Shown: in pieces, positions 8,168 through 28,359 of the stretch
Layout of the letters: each line of letters starts with the position of its first letter
How positions within the stretch are numbered: the first letter of the stretch is position 1
Source of the DNA: Methanonatronarchaeum sp. AMET-Sl
GTDB taxonomy: Archaea; Halobacteriota; Methanonatronarchaeia; Methanonatronarchaeales; Methanonatronarchaeaceae
Length of the DNA: 64,000 nucleotides
Reading direction: 5' to 3'
NCBI RefSeq assembly: GCF_029854155.1
Contig: NZ_CP122958.1
Location: forward strand, 1,040,001-1,104,000
The notes under the pieces: model-generated
Told to the model about the DNA's origin: nothing
Database searches by the model: none
The model's input: only the letters and a program-made list of their open reading frames with translations
Program-made: the position numbers and the translations under genes

Positions 8168-9679
8168 TTATTTGTTTTTTGGTTTGGGTAGTGTTATCTG
8201 GAATTTTGAGCCTCCTAAATCTGAATCACTGTATGTGATGGAGCCTTCGTAGTTTTCTATTATTTTTTGTGATAGGTAGAGGCCGTGTCCTAGTCCTTGT
8301 TCTCGGTCGGTTGTGTATCCTGGTTCGAATATTTTTTCTCTTGTTTCTGGTGGGACTCCGGTTCCGTTGTCTTCGATGTTTATCTTGATGTTGTTTGGTG
8401 TGGTTTGGGTTGTTATTTTGATTTTGTCGCAATCTGAGTGTTGTATTGCGTTTTCTATTATGTTTTTGATTACATCTCTGATTACTTCTCCGCCGATTGT
8501 TTTGGTGTTTTTGGGTATTTTGTTGGTTATTTCGATTTCTTGGTTTTCTAGTTTTTTCTCTATTTTTTTGGTGATGTTGTTCACCATTGTTTGGATGTTG
8601 ATTGTTTTTTTGTCTGCTTTATCTGCTTTTTTTAATATTTTTATGTTGTTGATGAGGTATTCAAGTTCTTTTTGGCTTGTTTTGATTTTGTTTAGATATT
8701 TTTGTTGTTTTTTTGAGAGGTTTTTTTGTTGGAATAAGTCGAGGTAGCCGTTTATAACCATTATTTTGTTTTGGATATCATGTTCGATTAAATCCTCGAT
8801 TAGGTTTCTTCGTTCTATAGCTTTTTTTCTATCTGTTACGTCGTTTAAACTTAAAATATATCGTTCAATCTTGTTTGGAGTTTTGTTTAGTTTGTATTCT
8901 ATCCATAACTCATTATCTTTTATTTTTATTTTCTGGACACCTTCTCCAGAGCTATCTAACTCTATATCAAGTTTTTTCAATAATTTAGGGCCTAGTAACT
9001 CTTTTTCTGGTATTCCTAATATCTCTGTTGTTTTTTTGTTAACTTTAAGGATTTTTCCTTGGTTGTTTAACTCTATCAAGCCGATTGGTGAGTTTTTAAA
9101 TAACTCGTTTAGTCTTAGTTTGATTAGGTATTTGGAGTGGCTGATTAGATAGCTTGCACCTATTAAGATTAATACTGCGGTGAGGTATACAGGTATGTTG
9201 ACTTGAGGGCTTGAAATAAATAGGGTTGTCAATATAGCTAAAAAGAGATATAGATTCAATAGCCTTAGTTTCCAGTTTGCATCGAAAATCAAGTTAATTA
9301 TTAAAGCAACCAGTAATATGCTTAAGGCATAATTTAGAGTATAATCATAGATATAGGCCATGTAGGTGAGTTGTGTGAAACCTAAGACGACAATTAGATA
9401 CATTAAATCCGTTATATTATCTTTAACAAAACTAGAGATATAACTTAAGACAAAAAAACCTAATAAACCAGATGAGCCAATTACTCGATGCAACAATGGC
9501 ATTGGATCTTCCATACCATATGTATGGTAAATGGCTCCAAATAAGAGGTATGAGATACCTGCAACGAACACGATGACGCGGTAGTAAGTAAGGTTGTTAT
9601 ATTCATCCAGGGAGTTTAGAACAGTAAGTTTGTCAAGGTTTTTTAACTTGTCCTTAAAACCTTTTAGAAAATTAAACAT
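8168..9679 (-). CDS. Membrane-bound PAS sensor histidine kinase
   Basis: 503 aa. A short cytoplasmic N-terminus is followed by about five or six membrane segments (residues about 30-185), a PAS domain (about 195-285, ending LSLNDVTDRKK), a phosphoacceptor helix with IEHDIQNKI near residue 300, and an HATPase_c domain with N-box (IIENAIQHS), G1 (IEDNGTGVP) and G2 (GLGHGLYLSQKI). The phosphoacceptor helix is the methanogen-type variant HDxxNKI...GYxDL, also present in the other two kinases of this window. No response regulator gene is next to it. Convergent with the Fe-S gene. Ligand unknown. Confidence 0.87.
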   Translation of the reverse strand: MFNFLKGFKDKLKNLDKLTVLNSLDEYNNLTYYRVIVFVAGISYLLFGAIYHTYGMEDPMPLLHRVIGSSGLLGFFVLSYISSFVKDNITDLMYLIVVLGFTQLTYMAYIYDYTLNYALSILLVALIINLIFDANWKLRLLNLYLFLAILTTLFISSPQVNIPVYLTAVLILIGASYLISHSKYLIKLRLNELFKNSPIGLIELNNQGKILKVNKKTTEILGIPEKELLGPKLLKKLDIELDSSGEGVQKIKIKDNELWIEYKLNKTPNKIERYILSLNDVTDRKKAIERRNLIEDLIEHDIQNKIMVINGYLDLFQQKNLSKKQQKYLNKIKTSQKELEYLINNIKILKKADKADKKTINIQTMVNNITKKIEKKLENQEIEITNKIPKNTKTIGGEVIRDVIKNIIENAIQHSDCDKIKITTQTTPNNIKINIEDNGTGVPPETREKIFEPGYTTDREQGLGHGLYLSQKIIENYEGSITYSDSDLGGSKFQITLPKPKNK

Positions 9680-9852
9680 TTAGTTTCCTAACAATTGTTG
9701 TTGAAAAAATAATATAAAATCTTTCTTATCTACCCCATATTTTTTGCATTTGTTTTATAGATGTCTTTTTTTGGTGTGTTTGTTTTTAGGTGGTTTTTTA
9801 TTTATAATCAGGTATTAAGACCCTTTTTTTCTCTTTAGGGTGTGGGGTTGTT

Positions 9853-10998
9853 TTATAGTCTTTGTTGGTCGATTTTGTCTAGTTTTTTTAGGGGTTTTGT
9901 GTGTCCGAGTTTTTTGAGTGTTCTTGCTGCGTCTAGCTGGATTTCGTTGTATTCGTCGTCTATTAGTTTTGTGATTTTTTTGGTGTGTGGTTTTGTTGTT
10001 TGGGGTGATTCGTTTGTGATGTGTTTTATGGTTTTTATTATTTCTTTTCGTACGCTGATTGATTGGTTTGTGAGTTCTGGTATTAGTTTGTCTATTTGGT
10101 TTGTGAGTTTTTGTGGTTTGTGTTTTGCGATGTTTTTGAGGGTTTGGGCTGCTTCGGCTTGTATTACCCAGGATTCTTCATTTAATATATCTATGATTTT
10201 GTTGGTGTGTTGAATTAGTTTTTCTGGGTTTTCTTTGGATATGTTGTTTATTGTTGAGGCTGTGTTTGCTCTTACTCTCCATCTTTCGTCGTTTAGTTTT
10301 TCTATTATCTGTTTTGTGTAGTGGGTTAGGTGTTTTGGGTTGTGTTTTGCGATGTTTGATATTGTGTGCATTGTGTCTATTCGTATTTCATCGTCTTTGT
10401 GGTTTATTTGGTTTATTAAGTTGTCTGTGTGTTGAATTATTTTTTCTGGGTTTTGGTTTGATGTGTTTTTGATTATTTTTGTGGTGTTTTTCTTTAGTTG
10501 ATCTGTATCTGTTTGGAGTGAGGGTAGTTTTTTGATTAGGTTTTTGGTTTTTTCTGGTTTTTCTTTGGATATTTCTGCGATTATTTTTGTTGTATGGATT
10601 TGGGTTTCAAGGTCGTTTTGGTTTAGGTTTTTCTTTATCTCTGGTAGGTATTTTTCCAATGTGTTGGGGTTTGTTTCTGAGATATTGCTTAATATTTTTA
10701 GTGTGTTTGTTCGAACCGTTTTTCCTTTTTCCATTGTCTCTATTAGTTCAGGGAGGTTGGGGGTTATTTGGTTTGGATATTTTATTGTTAGATTGGTTAC
10801 TGCGATTGAGATATCGTTTTTAACTATCCATGGTGCTGAATCTATTATCTCGATTAAAATGGGTATGTGATTAATCAGTTGTTTTGGATTTTCCCTACTT
10901 ATCTCTAGTATTTGGTAGGAATCTTCTTCGTTTGGATCGTTTTGCAAGTTATTGATTAATTTTTTTATTTTGTTTGTTTGGGTTTTGTTTTCAGGCAT
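9853..10998 (-). CDS. HEAT-repeat protein
   Basis: 381 aa, built almost wholly of helical repeats of about 37 residues with a recurring pattern like NPEKLIQHTNKIIDIL and DERWRVRANTASTINNI. This is an alpha-solenoid scaffold, expected to bind proteins in the cytoplasm; no catalytic motif is seen. The coding strand uses nearly only A or C at wobble positions, extreme even for this genome. The following gene in transcription order is the sensor kinase, about 170 bases away. Specific function unknown. Confidence 0.75.
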   Translation of the reverse strand: MPENKTQTNKIKKLINNLQNDPNEEDSYQILEISRENPKQLINHIPILIEIIDSAPWIVKNDISIAVTNLTIKYPNQITPNLPELIETMEKGKTVRTNTLKILSNISETNPNTLEKYLPEIKKNLNQNDLETQIHTTKIIAEISKEKPEKTKNLIKKLPSLQTDTDQLKKNTTKIIKNTSNQNPEKIIQHTDNLINQINHKDDEIRIDTMHTISNIAKHNPKHLTHYTKQIIEKLNDERWRVRANTASTINNISKENPEKLIQHTNKIIDILNEESWVIQAEAAQTLKNIAKHKPQKLTNQIDKLIPELTNQSISVRKEIIKTIKHITNESPQTTKPHTKKITKLIDDEYNEIQLDAARTLKKLGHTKPLKKLDKIDQQRL

Positions 10999-11048
10999 TT
11001 TACCTCAATCTTATTCTTTAGGGAAACTGATTTTGGTTTTATTTATTT

Positions 11049-11615
11049 TTAGGGATGGTTTTTTGTTATCTCTATGGCTGTTTCTGTTATTTTTAGTGGG
11101 TCGGTTCCGATGAGGACGTATAGTGGTTCTTTTCCATATCCGGGTGTTTCGTAGAATATGTTGGGGATTTCTCCATATTTATTTTTTAGGTACTGTATTT
11201 TCCAGGGCATTGATTTTTTTTGTCCTGTTTTTTGTGGTTCTGGTTCTCTGGTTCTATCGATTTCACCGATCTCTGTTTGGAGTGTTTTTTTTATTGCCTT
11301 GGTTGTTTTTTTGTTGTATCTAAGGTTGATTCCACTAGTTATTTCTGGGCGGTGTTTTTTTATCTCTATTAATGCTCTGGCCATATGGTCTGAACAACCT
11401 ATTTTTGGTTTTCCTGTGGCTTTTGGCTTATCGTTTATGACTGTGATTCTTCCATCTATTGCTGCGACTTTATTTGGATCTGTTTCGTTTGGTCTGCAGT
11501 AAACGATGTTTGTTCTTACTTCAGGTATCAGTCGAGTGAATCTGGGTGTGTTCTCTATTTTGTGTATTGCTTGTAGTAAGCCGCCGTATAACTCTCTCTC
11601 GCTCTCTATATCCAT
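11049..11615 (-). CDS. thiN: ThiN-type thiamine-phosphate synthase (stand-alone)
   Basis: 188 aa matching the ThiN domain that archaea use in place of ThiE to join hydroxymethylpyrimidine diphosphate with thiazole phosphate. Characteristic stretches are [25 protein letters not shown], and [20 protein letters not shown], then INLRYNKK. In many archaea ThiN is fused behind ThiD; here it stands alone. It follows the AIR-synthase relative by 14 bases, so the pair is one operon. Confidence 0.75.
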   Translation of the reverse strand: MDIESERELYGGLLQAIHKIENTPRFTRLIPEVRTNIVYCRPNETDPNKVAAIDGRITVINDKPKATGKPKIGCSDHMARALIEIKKHRPEITSGINLRYNKKTTKAIKKTLQTEIGEIDRTREPEPQKTGQKKSMPWKIQYLKNKYGEIPNIFYETPGYGKEPLYVLIGTDPLKITETAIEITKNHP

Positions 11616-11629
11616 TTATATCACTTTGT

Positions 11630-12655
11630 TTAGTTTTTTGGGGTTTGGAAGAAGGTTTTCCAGAAAGGATCGGTTTTTATTGGCTGTAGTTTTTGTTTGT
11701 TACCTTCTTTATCGATTATGGTTTTTTTGTTTTCTGTGATTTCTCCTATTACCCAAGAGGGGATGTCTTTTTTTTCTAGTTGTTTTTTTATTACTTCGGT
11801 GTTTTGTGGTGGGCATGTGAGTAGTAGTGTTCCTTCGCTTATGCTTGTGAGTGGATTGATTTTATGGTGGCTGCAGACTGCTTCTATTTCTGGTGGGAGA
11901 GGGATTTTGTTTTCGTGTATTATACATCCATTGTCACTGGCTATAGCTATTTCGTGAACACCGTTGAGTACACCACCCTCTGTTGCGTCATGCATTGCGT
12001 TTGAATGTTCTCGTGCAATAGCTGCGTCTTTTATAACGGTCATCTGATAAAAACGGTTTTTAGCCTTCTCAATTAATTTTTCTCCATATTTTTCCTTCAA
12101 TTCTTTCTCTGATTTATGTGCCAGTATGCCTGTTGCTTCGATTGCTGGGCCTTTTGTCATCATTATTTTATCACCGACCTCTGCGTTTGTCGGTGGAGTT
12201 AGGTCCTGTTTTTCTCCATAACCTATTACTGTTCCACCACCGTTTAGGGGTGCGGGAATTCCGGGATAGACGCCTGTATGACCCCCAACCACTGTTATAC
12301 CCAGTTTTTCACATTCACTGTGGATTTGGCTCCAGATTGTTTCGAATTGTTCTTGTGTTGTTTCGGGGGGTAGTAGTAGACATAAGGTTATGTATTCAGG
12401 ATCCACTCCTAAGACGGCGACGTCGCTAGCACATATATGGACGATTGACCAACCGAAGTCATCTAGCATCGATGGCATAGAGAATGTAGGGTCTTCAGAA
12501 ACCACCATCACCTGATCTTGATTAATTTTAATTGCTGCAGCATCGACACCATGTTGCGGCCCGATTAATACGTCTTTATTTTTTGCACCGAGTTTTTGGT
12601 AGATTGTTTTTTCAAAAAACTCTCTATTTATCTTACCTACGTCTGGTAACTTCAT
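11630..12655 (-). CDS. AIR synthase-related protein (PurM/ThiL/HypE superfamily)
   Basis: 341 aa. The N-terminal domain has DAAAI and the Gly-rich [11 protein letters not shown] motif, with a metal/ATP site suggested by VVSEDPTF and [11 protein letters not shown]. The C-terminal domain contains [15 protein letters not shown], typical of the superfamily, and SEGTLLL. It is not ThiL, PurM, SelD or HypE by motif but an archaeal sister group. Co-transcription with thiN hints at a link to thiamine phosphate chemistry; that is inference. The start is the ATG at 12655 after a clear intergenic gap. Confidence 0.7.
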   Translation of the reverse strand: MKLPDVGKINREFFEKTIYQKLGAKNKDVLIGPQHGVDAAAIKINQDQVMVVSEDPTFSMPSMLDDFGWSIVHICASDVAVLGVDPEYITLCLLLPPETTQEQFETIWSQIHSECEKLGITVVGGHTGVYPGIPAPLNGGGTVIGYGEKQDLTPPTNAEVGDKIMMTKGPAIEATGILAHKSEKELKEKYGEKLIEKAKNRFYQMTVIKDAAIAREHSNAMHDATEGGVLNGVHEIAIASDNGCIIHENKIPLPPEIEAVCSHHKINPLTSISEGTLLLTCPPQNTEVIKKQLEKKDIPSWVIGEITENKKTIIDKEGNKQKLQPIKTDPFWKTFFQTPKN

Positions 12656-12760
12656 GAATATACAGCTCTCATTATAACTAAAATGATGTATAGGGTTTAA
12701 GATACATTTATTTTGTTTTTAACAGAGTTAATAAGGATTTGGTTTGTTTTTTGTTTCGTT

Positions 12761-15514
<2,754 letters not shown>

Positions 15515-15658
15515 AAACCACCAACCTCAAAACAAAAACCCAAACAAACAAAAACCCTAAATCGATATCACTTTTACCCCTCAAAAAACCCAGCAACAAA
15601 ATAAACAAAGAATAATAAACATAATATGATATAACTTACAGAGGTTTTTGGTGTACCT

Positions 15659-16687
15659 ATGTCCAAACAAAATGACTTAATTAAACTTTCCAGCATGGTT
15701 ATGGACAGCGTAAACGACCATATAGCAATAATAGACAGTGATGGAGAAATTATATTGGTCAACGAAGCCTGGAAGAATTTCGGAGACCAAAACGACCTTC
15801 AACACAATGAGTATTGTCTTGGTGAAAACTACATAGAGATATCCAGAGACGTAGACGAAGAAAACAGTGCTGGAAAACATGTCGCAGATGAAATACAAAA
15901 AGTTTTAAAGGGAAAAAAACAATCCAGCCAAATCGAATATCCATGCCACAGCCCTAAAACCAAACGTTGGTTCATTTGTGAAATAACACCTATCGAGCTA
16001 GACGAAAAATACGCCGTAATAAAACACATAAACATAACAAAGAGAAAAAAAGCTGAAGAATGGGCAGAGTTCATGCGCTCAACCATGAACCACGACCTCA
16101 AAAACAAAATACAACTAATGGAAGGATACATCGATTTACTCCAAGAAAAACTAAAAAACCCAGGAAAAACAGAACAAAACTACCTAAATAAAGTAAAAAC
16201 CTCAATAGAAGACACCAAAAAACTAATAAAAAAAATACAGGACATCGAAGGAGTAAAAAAAGAAGAAGTAGGGCCAACAAAAATACAGCCAGTAATCTGG
16301 GAATCAATCAAACAATACGAAAACAACCTCGAAGAAAACAACATAACACTCAATAAAAACATCTCCGACTGCACGGTAAAAGCAGGTCCATTACTTAAAG
16401 AAGTTTTCAAAAACCTAATAACCAACTCAATAAAACACGCAGAATGTAACGAAATAAAAATAAAAACAACCACCCAAAAAAATAAATGCAAAATAACCTA
16501 CCAAGACAATGGAAAAGGAATCCCAAACCAATTAAAAGAAAAAGTTTTCGAAAAAGGCGTAAGCAGTCAAGGCGGATCAGGACTCGGCCTATACCTATGT
16601 AAAAAAATCATAAACAGATATGACGGAGAAATCGAACTAAAAAACAACAAAGGAGCTAAGTTCGAAATAACCCTAAACAAAAAATAA
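15659..16687 (+). CDS. Soluble PAS sensor histidine kinase
   Basis: 342 aa with no membrane segment. One PAS domain covers about residues 10-125 (SVNDHIAIIDSDGEIILVN through HINITKRKKAEE). The phosphoacceptor helix carries MNHDLKNKIQLMEGYIDLL, and the HATPase_c domain has N-box ITNSIKHA, G1 YQDNGKGIP and G2 GGSGLGLYLCKKI. It starts at ATG 15659, divergent from the Lhr gene. There is no adjacent regulator. It is close in its kinase core to the giant hybrid kinase at 18-22 kb, suggesting a lineage-specific family. Confidence 0.87.
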   Translation: MSKQNDLIKLSSMVMDSVNDHIAIIDSDGEIILVNEAWKNFGDQNDLQHNEYCLGENYIEISRDVDEENSAGKHVADEIQKVLKGKKQSSQIEYPCHSPKTKRWFICEITPIELDEKYAVIKHINITKRKKAEEWAEFMRSTMNHDLKNKIQLMEGYIDLLQEKLKNPGKTEQNYLNKVKTSIEDTKKLIKKIQDIEGVKKEEVGPTKIQPVIWESIKQYENNLEENNITLNKNISDCTVKAGPLLKEVFKNLITNSIKHAECNEIKIKTTTQKNKCKITYQDNGKGIPNQLKEKVFEKGVSSQGGSGLGLYLCKKIINRYDGEIELKNNKGAKFEITLNKK

Positions 16688-16811
16688 ACAACAAACACCC
16701 AACACACACAAAACCTAAAAAACTCAGAAACAACCCAACCCCCCAAAAAAAGGGTGATAATGCTTTAAAAACAAAATAAAACAATAATTAACCCAATAAT
16801 TAACTAAAAAT

Positions 16812-18044
16812 TCAATTGTTTTTCTGGATTTTGTTTAGTATCTCGTTGGCTACCTTTTTTTTATCTCCTTTTATGTGGTTGGAGCCGTTTTTTGATACTA
16901 GGTAGGCGTTTGTTTCTTCACTACCCATCGTTGAAACGGGGTTTGCGACTATTAGGTCTAATCCGATTTCATTTAGTTTTTTTTCAGCTGACTCTAAACT
17001 TTCTTTTAATGTTGGTTCAAGTTTGAAGCCAACGACCTTTGTATCTGGATATTGTTTAATTGCTTTTTTAATTATTTTTTCAGAAGGCTTTAGATTGATT
17101 TTACGTGGCTCTCCAGACCTTATTTTTCCATCAACTTTTTCGGGAATGAAATCAGATATTGCAGCAGCAGAAATAAATACATCAACGCCTTCTTCAAATT
17201 CTTTCATCACTTCTTCTTCCATCTCTAAAGCGCTTTCAACCTTCTTTGTTTCTACTCCAACCGGTGCATCTACAACAGATCTACCCAAAACCAATTTGGT
17301 GTCTGCACCTCTTAAATAGGCCGATCTAGCTATCTCAACACCCATACGTCCTGAACTCCTATTGGTCAATATACGTACATCATCGATTGACTCAGCAGTA
17401 GCACCGCCTGTAACCAAAACTTTCTTACCTCTTAAGTCGTTTTCACCCAACATACGTCTTGTTTCAACAACAATCTCGTTTATAGAAGCCATTTTAGCTT
17501 TATTTTCCTCTATCTCAGGCCCAATAAAACATACATCAATATCCATTAATTTATCGATGTTTTTTTCAACAAAAGGCTGTTTATACATAGATAGATCCAT
17601 AGCTGGTACAACCACTATCGGTATGTCTCTGGATAAGGCTGTTGTAGCGTATGTTGTAACTGTTGTGTCGTCTATACCTGAAGCGATCTTCCCTATGGTG
17701 TTTGCTGTGGCAGGAGCAATCAAAAACAGGTCCGCAGTGTTATCTCCACTGAGATCTCTAACATGCTCAACCTTACCGGTGAGTTCAGTAACCACAGGCT
17801 TCCCAGTTGCATATTCAAGCGTGTTCTCATGAACAATGTTTTCAGCATAACCAGTCATAACAGCTTGAACACTGGCTCCATGCCGAATCAATTCACGAGA
17901 TAGTTTTACAGACATAATAGCTGCTATACTACCCGTCACACCTAAAACAATCTTTTTACCCATCAAACTATCAGATTTAACAGCCTGAATATCATGTGTA
18001 GGGTGTTTATCAAAAGACAAAACATCATCACTCCAAAAACTCAA
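16812..18044 (-). CDS. coaBC: Bifunctional phosphopantothenoylcysteine decarboxylase / phosphopantothenate-cysteine ligase
   Basis: Coenzyme A biosynthesis: the CoaB part joins cysteine to 4'-phosphopantothenate using CTP and the CoaC part decarboxylates the product. 410 aa. The CoaC half has the flavoprotein [26 protein letters not shown] and the PAMDLSMY segment. The CoaB half starts at [15 protein letters not shown] with [26 protein letters not shown] and KLKP-like NLKPSEKI. An N-terminal leader with HPTHDI is usual in archaeal CoaBC. Monocistronic. PanD, which supplies beta-alanine, lies 20 kb away. Confidence 0.92.
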   Translation of the reverse strand: MSFWSDDVLSFDKHPTHDIQAVKSDSLMGKKIVLGVTGSIAAIMSVKLSRELIRHGASVQAVMTGYAENIVHENTLEYATGKPVVTELTGKVEHVRDLSGDNTADLFLIAPATANTIGKIASGIDDTTVTTYATTALSRDIPIVVVPAMDLSMYKQPFVEKNIDKLMDIDVCFIGPEIEENKAKMASINEIVVETRRMLGENDLRGKKVLVTGGATAESIDDVRILTNRSSGRMGVEIARSAYLRGADTKLVLGRSVVDAPVGVETKKVESALEMEEEVMKEFEEGVDVFISAAAISDFIPEKVDGKIRSGEPRKINLKPSEKIIKKAIKQYPDTKVVGFKLEPTLKESLESAEKKLNEIGLDLIVANPVSTMGSEETNAYLVSKNGSNHIKGDKKKVANEILNKIQKNN

Positions 18045-18161
18045 TCTAAAAATCTATCTAACAAGAACATAAAACCAACCTAAAATTTTTTGTGTAAGCA
18101 AACTTGGCCTCTTTATTCTTATCTTAATTGGGGTAAGACCTCACTTCTTCAATGGGGGGGG

Positions 18162-22160
<3,999 letters not shown>

Positions 22161-22310
22161 TCTATTAAAAACATAGTATTACAACTTATTAAACCACTCA
22201 GTCAACTTCTAATTATACTTTGCTAACTAACTAATCGATTTGTATTTTTCTTTTATTTTTTTGGTTGTTAGAAAAAACTAAATGTTTTTGGGTTTAACTC
22301 AATGTGTTGT

Positions 22311-22393
<83 letters not shown>

Positions 22394-22395
22394 TT

Positions 22396-23188
22396 ATGGA
22401 GTTCACCGTATCTCAGAAGCAAAGACTGCAGGAACTTGGGTATGAAGGCGATTTTCCCTCCGGTTTTAGTGATGTGGATGAACGGAACCGTTTTTTTGAA
22501 AAACTTGTTGATGATGTTAGGGAGGAGAATAGACAGCGTTTTAAGCGTTTAAATAATGATAAGGTTCCTTTTTGGCGTCAAGTATCCAGTGACCTAAGGA
22601 AGGGTCTTTATGAACTTGGTTTTGTTGAGGTAAGGACTCCTGAGATAATATCTTATTCGATGTTAGAGAAGATGAATATAAGTGATGACCTTAGGGAACA
22701 GGTCTATTGGCTTGAAGAGGAAAACCGTTGTCTACGTCCAATGCTTGCGCCAAACCTATATAATGAGTTAAGGCATTTCAAAAGGATCTCTAATGAAGAT
22801 AAAGTACGGTTGTTCGAGATTGGAACATGTTTTAGGCGTGAGAAAAGCAGTACAGAACACCTAAATGAATTCACTATGTTGAATGCTGTTGAGATGGGAG
22901 ATATCAGAGATACTGAAGAAAGACTAGATATATTGATTGAAGAAATCTTTGGAAACCTAACCACATACGAATTGGTTGAAGAAGAATCAACACTTTACGG
23001 TAAAACCGTAGACGTATTAATAGATGGAATCGAGGTCGCTTCATGTATCGCAGGACCACATCCATTAGACAGCAATTGGTCAATAGATAAACCCTGGGTC
23101 GGAATCGGTTTAGGTGTCGAACGTCTCGCCATGATATTAGACGAAGGCTCCACAGCCAAAGCATATGGAAACAGCTATATATATCAGG

Positions 23189-23214
<26 letters not shown>
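22396..23214 (+). CDS. pylS: Pyrrolysyl-tRNA synthetase, class lacking the N-terminal domain
   Basis: Charges tRNA-Pyl with pyrrolysine. 272 aa, corresponding to the catalytic domain only (delta-PylSn class, as in Methanomethylophilales). Motif 2 is [10 protein letters not shown] (140-149) with a normal-length loop; motif 3 is GLGVERL (238-244). Active-site equivalents are Asn163 (M. mazei N346), Val165 (C348) and Tyr201 (Y384). The start at 22396 fits the family N-terminus ([14 protein letters not shown]). No separate pylSn is seen nearby. The ATG follows the tRNA by only three bases, so tRNA 3' processing would yield a nearly leaderless mRNA. pylB overlaps its end by 26 bases. Confidence 0.93.
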
Positions 23215-24286
<1,072 letters not shown>

Positions 24287-24330
24287 AGAATTAATTCAAT
24301 CTTGAAATATAAGGCAGGGTTGATTGGATC

Positions 24331-24362
24331 CTATAGTTTTGTAAACAGGTCTAAAACTATAG
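24331..24362. terminator. Perfect 10-bp inverted repeat between convergent genes
   Basis: CTATAGTTTT and AAAACTATAG flank a 12-base spacer. It sits between pylB and the oppositely oriented zinc-ribbon gene, where a bidirectional terminator or transcript-end hairpin is expected. A T run follows on the plus strand. Confidence 0.5.
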
Positions 24363-24393
24363 AGACCCTATTTTTCAACTTTAATTAGTTTTT

Positions 24394-24705
24394 TTATCTT
24401 TTGGGGCTGTCTCCAAAGTCTTTGAGGTATTGGTTTATTATTGAACTCATGTAGTTGTCTAGTGCTTTTGATTCCATTTTGTTTCTATGTTTTTCTAGTA
24501 GGAATTCTGTATCGCATTTTGGACAGCGTACGAACTCACATCCATCGATGGCGTGTGGACAGCCTTTACATGCGAAGGCTCTTGAATAGAATAGGTTGAA
24601 TACGTTTGCGCATTCTGGACATTTGAGGTTGTCGTGTTTTGACTCCATCATACTCCGGGAAATCCCTTTTCTCTGGAGATCGTCATTAAATACGAACTTT
24701 CTCAT
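24394..24705 (-). CDS. Zinc-ribbon protein, unknown function
   Basis: 103 aa, with a dense Cys pattern CPEC (about residues 29-32), then FACKGCPHAIDGC and VRCPKCDTEF. This could hold two zinc sites or an Fe-S cluster. The remainder is helical and charged. Small archaeal proteins of this design are often found with radical SAM or metal-insertion genes. Here the next gene upstream on the same strand is a HemW-like radical SAM protein, 47 bases away, so an operon is likely. I do not recognise a characterised family. Confidence 0.65.
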   Translation of the reverse strand: MRKFVFNDDLQRKGISRSMMESKHDNLKCPECANVFNLFYSRAFACKGCPHAIDGCEFVRCPKCDTEFLLEKHRNKMESKALDNYMSSIINQYLKDFGDSPKR

Positions 24706-24752
24706 ACAGTTATACCATAATGTTTCTCAACATTTAAAATTTCCTAAAAACT

Positions 24753-26003
24753 TTAGATCTGTCTTGGGGTTGCGCCTACTAAATGGTTTTCTTGGAATTT
24801 ATTCAATAAAGTCATAACTATCTTTTTAGTTCCCATGCTAGCTATTTCTAATCCTTGGTTTGTTAGTTTATATCCGTTATCTGTAGGCAGTATCAGGTCT
24901 AATGTGGTTAATAGTTCTATTAATTCACCTATATCTTCTTCCATCGGTTTACCAAAACATTTTTTGTAATCGGTTTTATTTATCTCTGTGAAGTAGAGGT
25001 TTCTTATGAACCAGAGTTTTTTGTTGTCTTCTCCAAGGAATTTGGTTCCAACAGATATGGGTAGGCCTTGGTTGGTTGCTTCGTTGTAGTCTTTTAGGTT
25101 GGCTGTGTTCAGGTAGAATGATTTTTCGAGATAACTCCAGTTTCCAGGTCCAATTCCGATGAAGTCACTTGAATGCATATATTCTCCTCTATACTCATCC
25201 GGTTGTTTTGAGTAACTCCATATTGTTATCATTTCATAGCCATTGTTCGTTAATTTGTTTCGTATTGCATTGTACATCTCTTCTTCGTTATCTGGTATTT
25301 CTGTTTCACCTTTATCGACTCTTGCGTATAGTTGGGATCGTGGTAACAACATTAGGGGGAATGTTGTAATGCTTGGTACATCAAGTTCAATTGCTTTATC
25401 TATAGTGTTAACTACGTCCTCAACCGTTTGATTCGGTAGACCATACATCAAATCGATGTTTACATGTTTAAAACCGTGTTCCAGTGTTCTCTTCACTGCA
25501 TCGATAGCTGTTTCCCGATCATGGTCTCTACCAATATCGTTTAATACATGGTTTTCAAAAGATTGAATCCCAATCTTAAGTTTGTCAACACCAATCTCAT
25601 CTAGATAGTTAAGAGATTCAGGTGTTAGGTCATTTGGATGGGCCTCAGTCAAAACCTCACCATCGAAACCATATTCATCTATTAAGTGGGTTATTATTTC
25701 TGCTAGGCGTTCCGGAATTTGAGTAGGGGTTCCAGCAATGAAATAAACAGTCTCTATTTCAGGATAACTCATCCCCTTCATATATAAATCAATTTCTTGG
25801 ATAACCGATTCTATAAACTCATCAAGTGTATCTGGATTAACCCTACTATCCCCATACAAACAATAATCACATTGATTGCTGCAGAACGGTATCCTAATAT
25901 TAAAACAAACCGTATCCTTCTCTGCTAACTCAAAACTAAAAGACCGGTCAAACTCAATGTTACCAAAATTTTCTTCAATGATGTTGTCGATAAAACCTTT
26001 CAT
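24753..26003 (-). CDS. HemN/HemW-like radical SAM protein
   Basis: 416 aa. Radical SAM motif CSNQCDYC (Cys41, 45, 48) after the HemN-type FNIRIPF leader. It also has AGTPTQIP (the counterpart of GGGTP), the [10 protein letters not shown] segment, [22 protein letters not shown] and [12 protein letters not shown], all typical of the oxygen-independent coproporphyrinogen oxidase / HemW / HutW superfamily. The C-terminal part is a winged-helix-like domain. Overall motifs are closer to heme-handling or anaerobic methyltransferase members than to true HemN, but the exact role is open. Divergent from the suf operon. Confidence 0.75.
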   Translation of the reverse strand: MKGFIDNIIEENFGNIEFDRSFSFELAEKDTVCFNIRIPFCSNQCDYCLYGDSRVNPDTLDEFIESVIQEIDLYMKGMSYPEIETVYFIAGTPTQIPERLAEIITHLIDEYGFDGEVLTEAHPNDLTPESLNYLDEIGVDKLKIGIQSFENHVLNDIGRDHDRETAIDAVKRTLEHGFKHVNIDLMYGLPNQTVEDVVNTIDKAIELDVPSITTFPLMLLPRSQLYARVDKGETEIPDNEEEMYNAIRNKLTNNGYEMITIWSYSKQPDEYRGEYMHSSDFIGIGPGNWSYLEKSFYLNTANLKDYNEATNQGLPISVGTKFLGEDNKKLWFIRNLYFTEINKTDYKKCFGKPMEEDIGELIELLTTLDLILPTDNGYKLTNQGLEIASMGTKKIVMTLLNKFQENHLVGATPRQI

Positions 26004-26225
26004 ACCGAACTCAAATCTATCTGTAAAACTACAAATAACTTTCGAAAAAACAATACATCCAAACCGAATACATCACAAATAGATTATTAAAGTTTTTTTG
26101 TTAACCGATAAGTATTTAATTTAGTTTAAGCAATTGAAAACAAGTGTTTATTAATCTAGCACACCCCTGATTTCTTAGAGTAACTGTATGTTTTTTGGTG
26201 TGATTGGATTTTTTGGTGAATATAT

Positions 26226-28162
<1,937 letters not shown>

Positions 28163-28193
28163 ACCCCCTTCCTCTATTTATTATTTTTACCAC

Positions 28194-28269
28194 AAAACTT
28201 AGACTAAAAACCCTTTTATACCTAGTTTATAAAAAACTTAGACTAAAAATCCTTTAATATCTAGTTTAT
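28194..28269. repeat. Two tandem near-identical 37-bp units in the sufB-leuB intergenic region
   Basis: Units at 28194-28230 and 28233-28269 share AAAACTTAGACTAAAAA and CTAGTTTAT, with only a few differences between. They are followed by two CCTATAAAAA copies. The location is between convergent genes. A related TTAGACTAAAA core occurs upstream of the pleolipovirus-like block near 46000. Function unknown. Confidence 0.6.
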
Positions 28270-28359
28270 AGAAACCTATAAAAACCTATAAAAACCTGAA
28301 AAAAATAAAAAATAAAGATAGGTAGTTGGCTGTCGGGTTCTAATCGACAAACCTTTTCT

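Noticed and set aside
9842..10870. Several plus-strand frames of 70-120 codons
   Set aside because: They are shadows of the HEAT-repeat gene. The T/G-rich strand yields only F, L, V, C and S-rich products.
28194..28300. A short CRISPR-like array
   Set aside because: Only two adjacent units with a 2-base gap, no spacers, no cas genes in the window.
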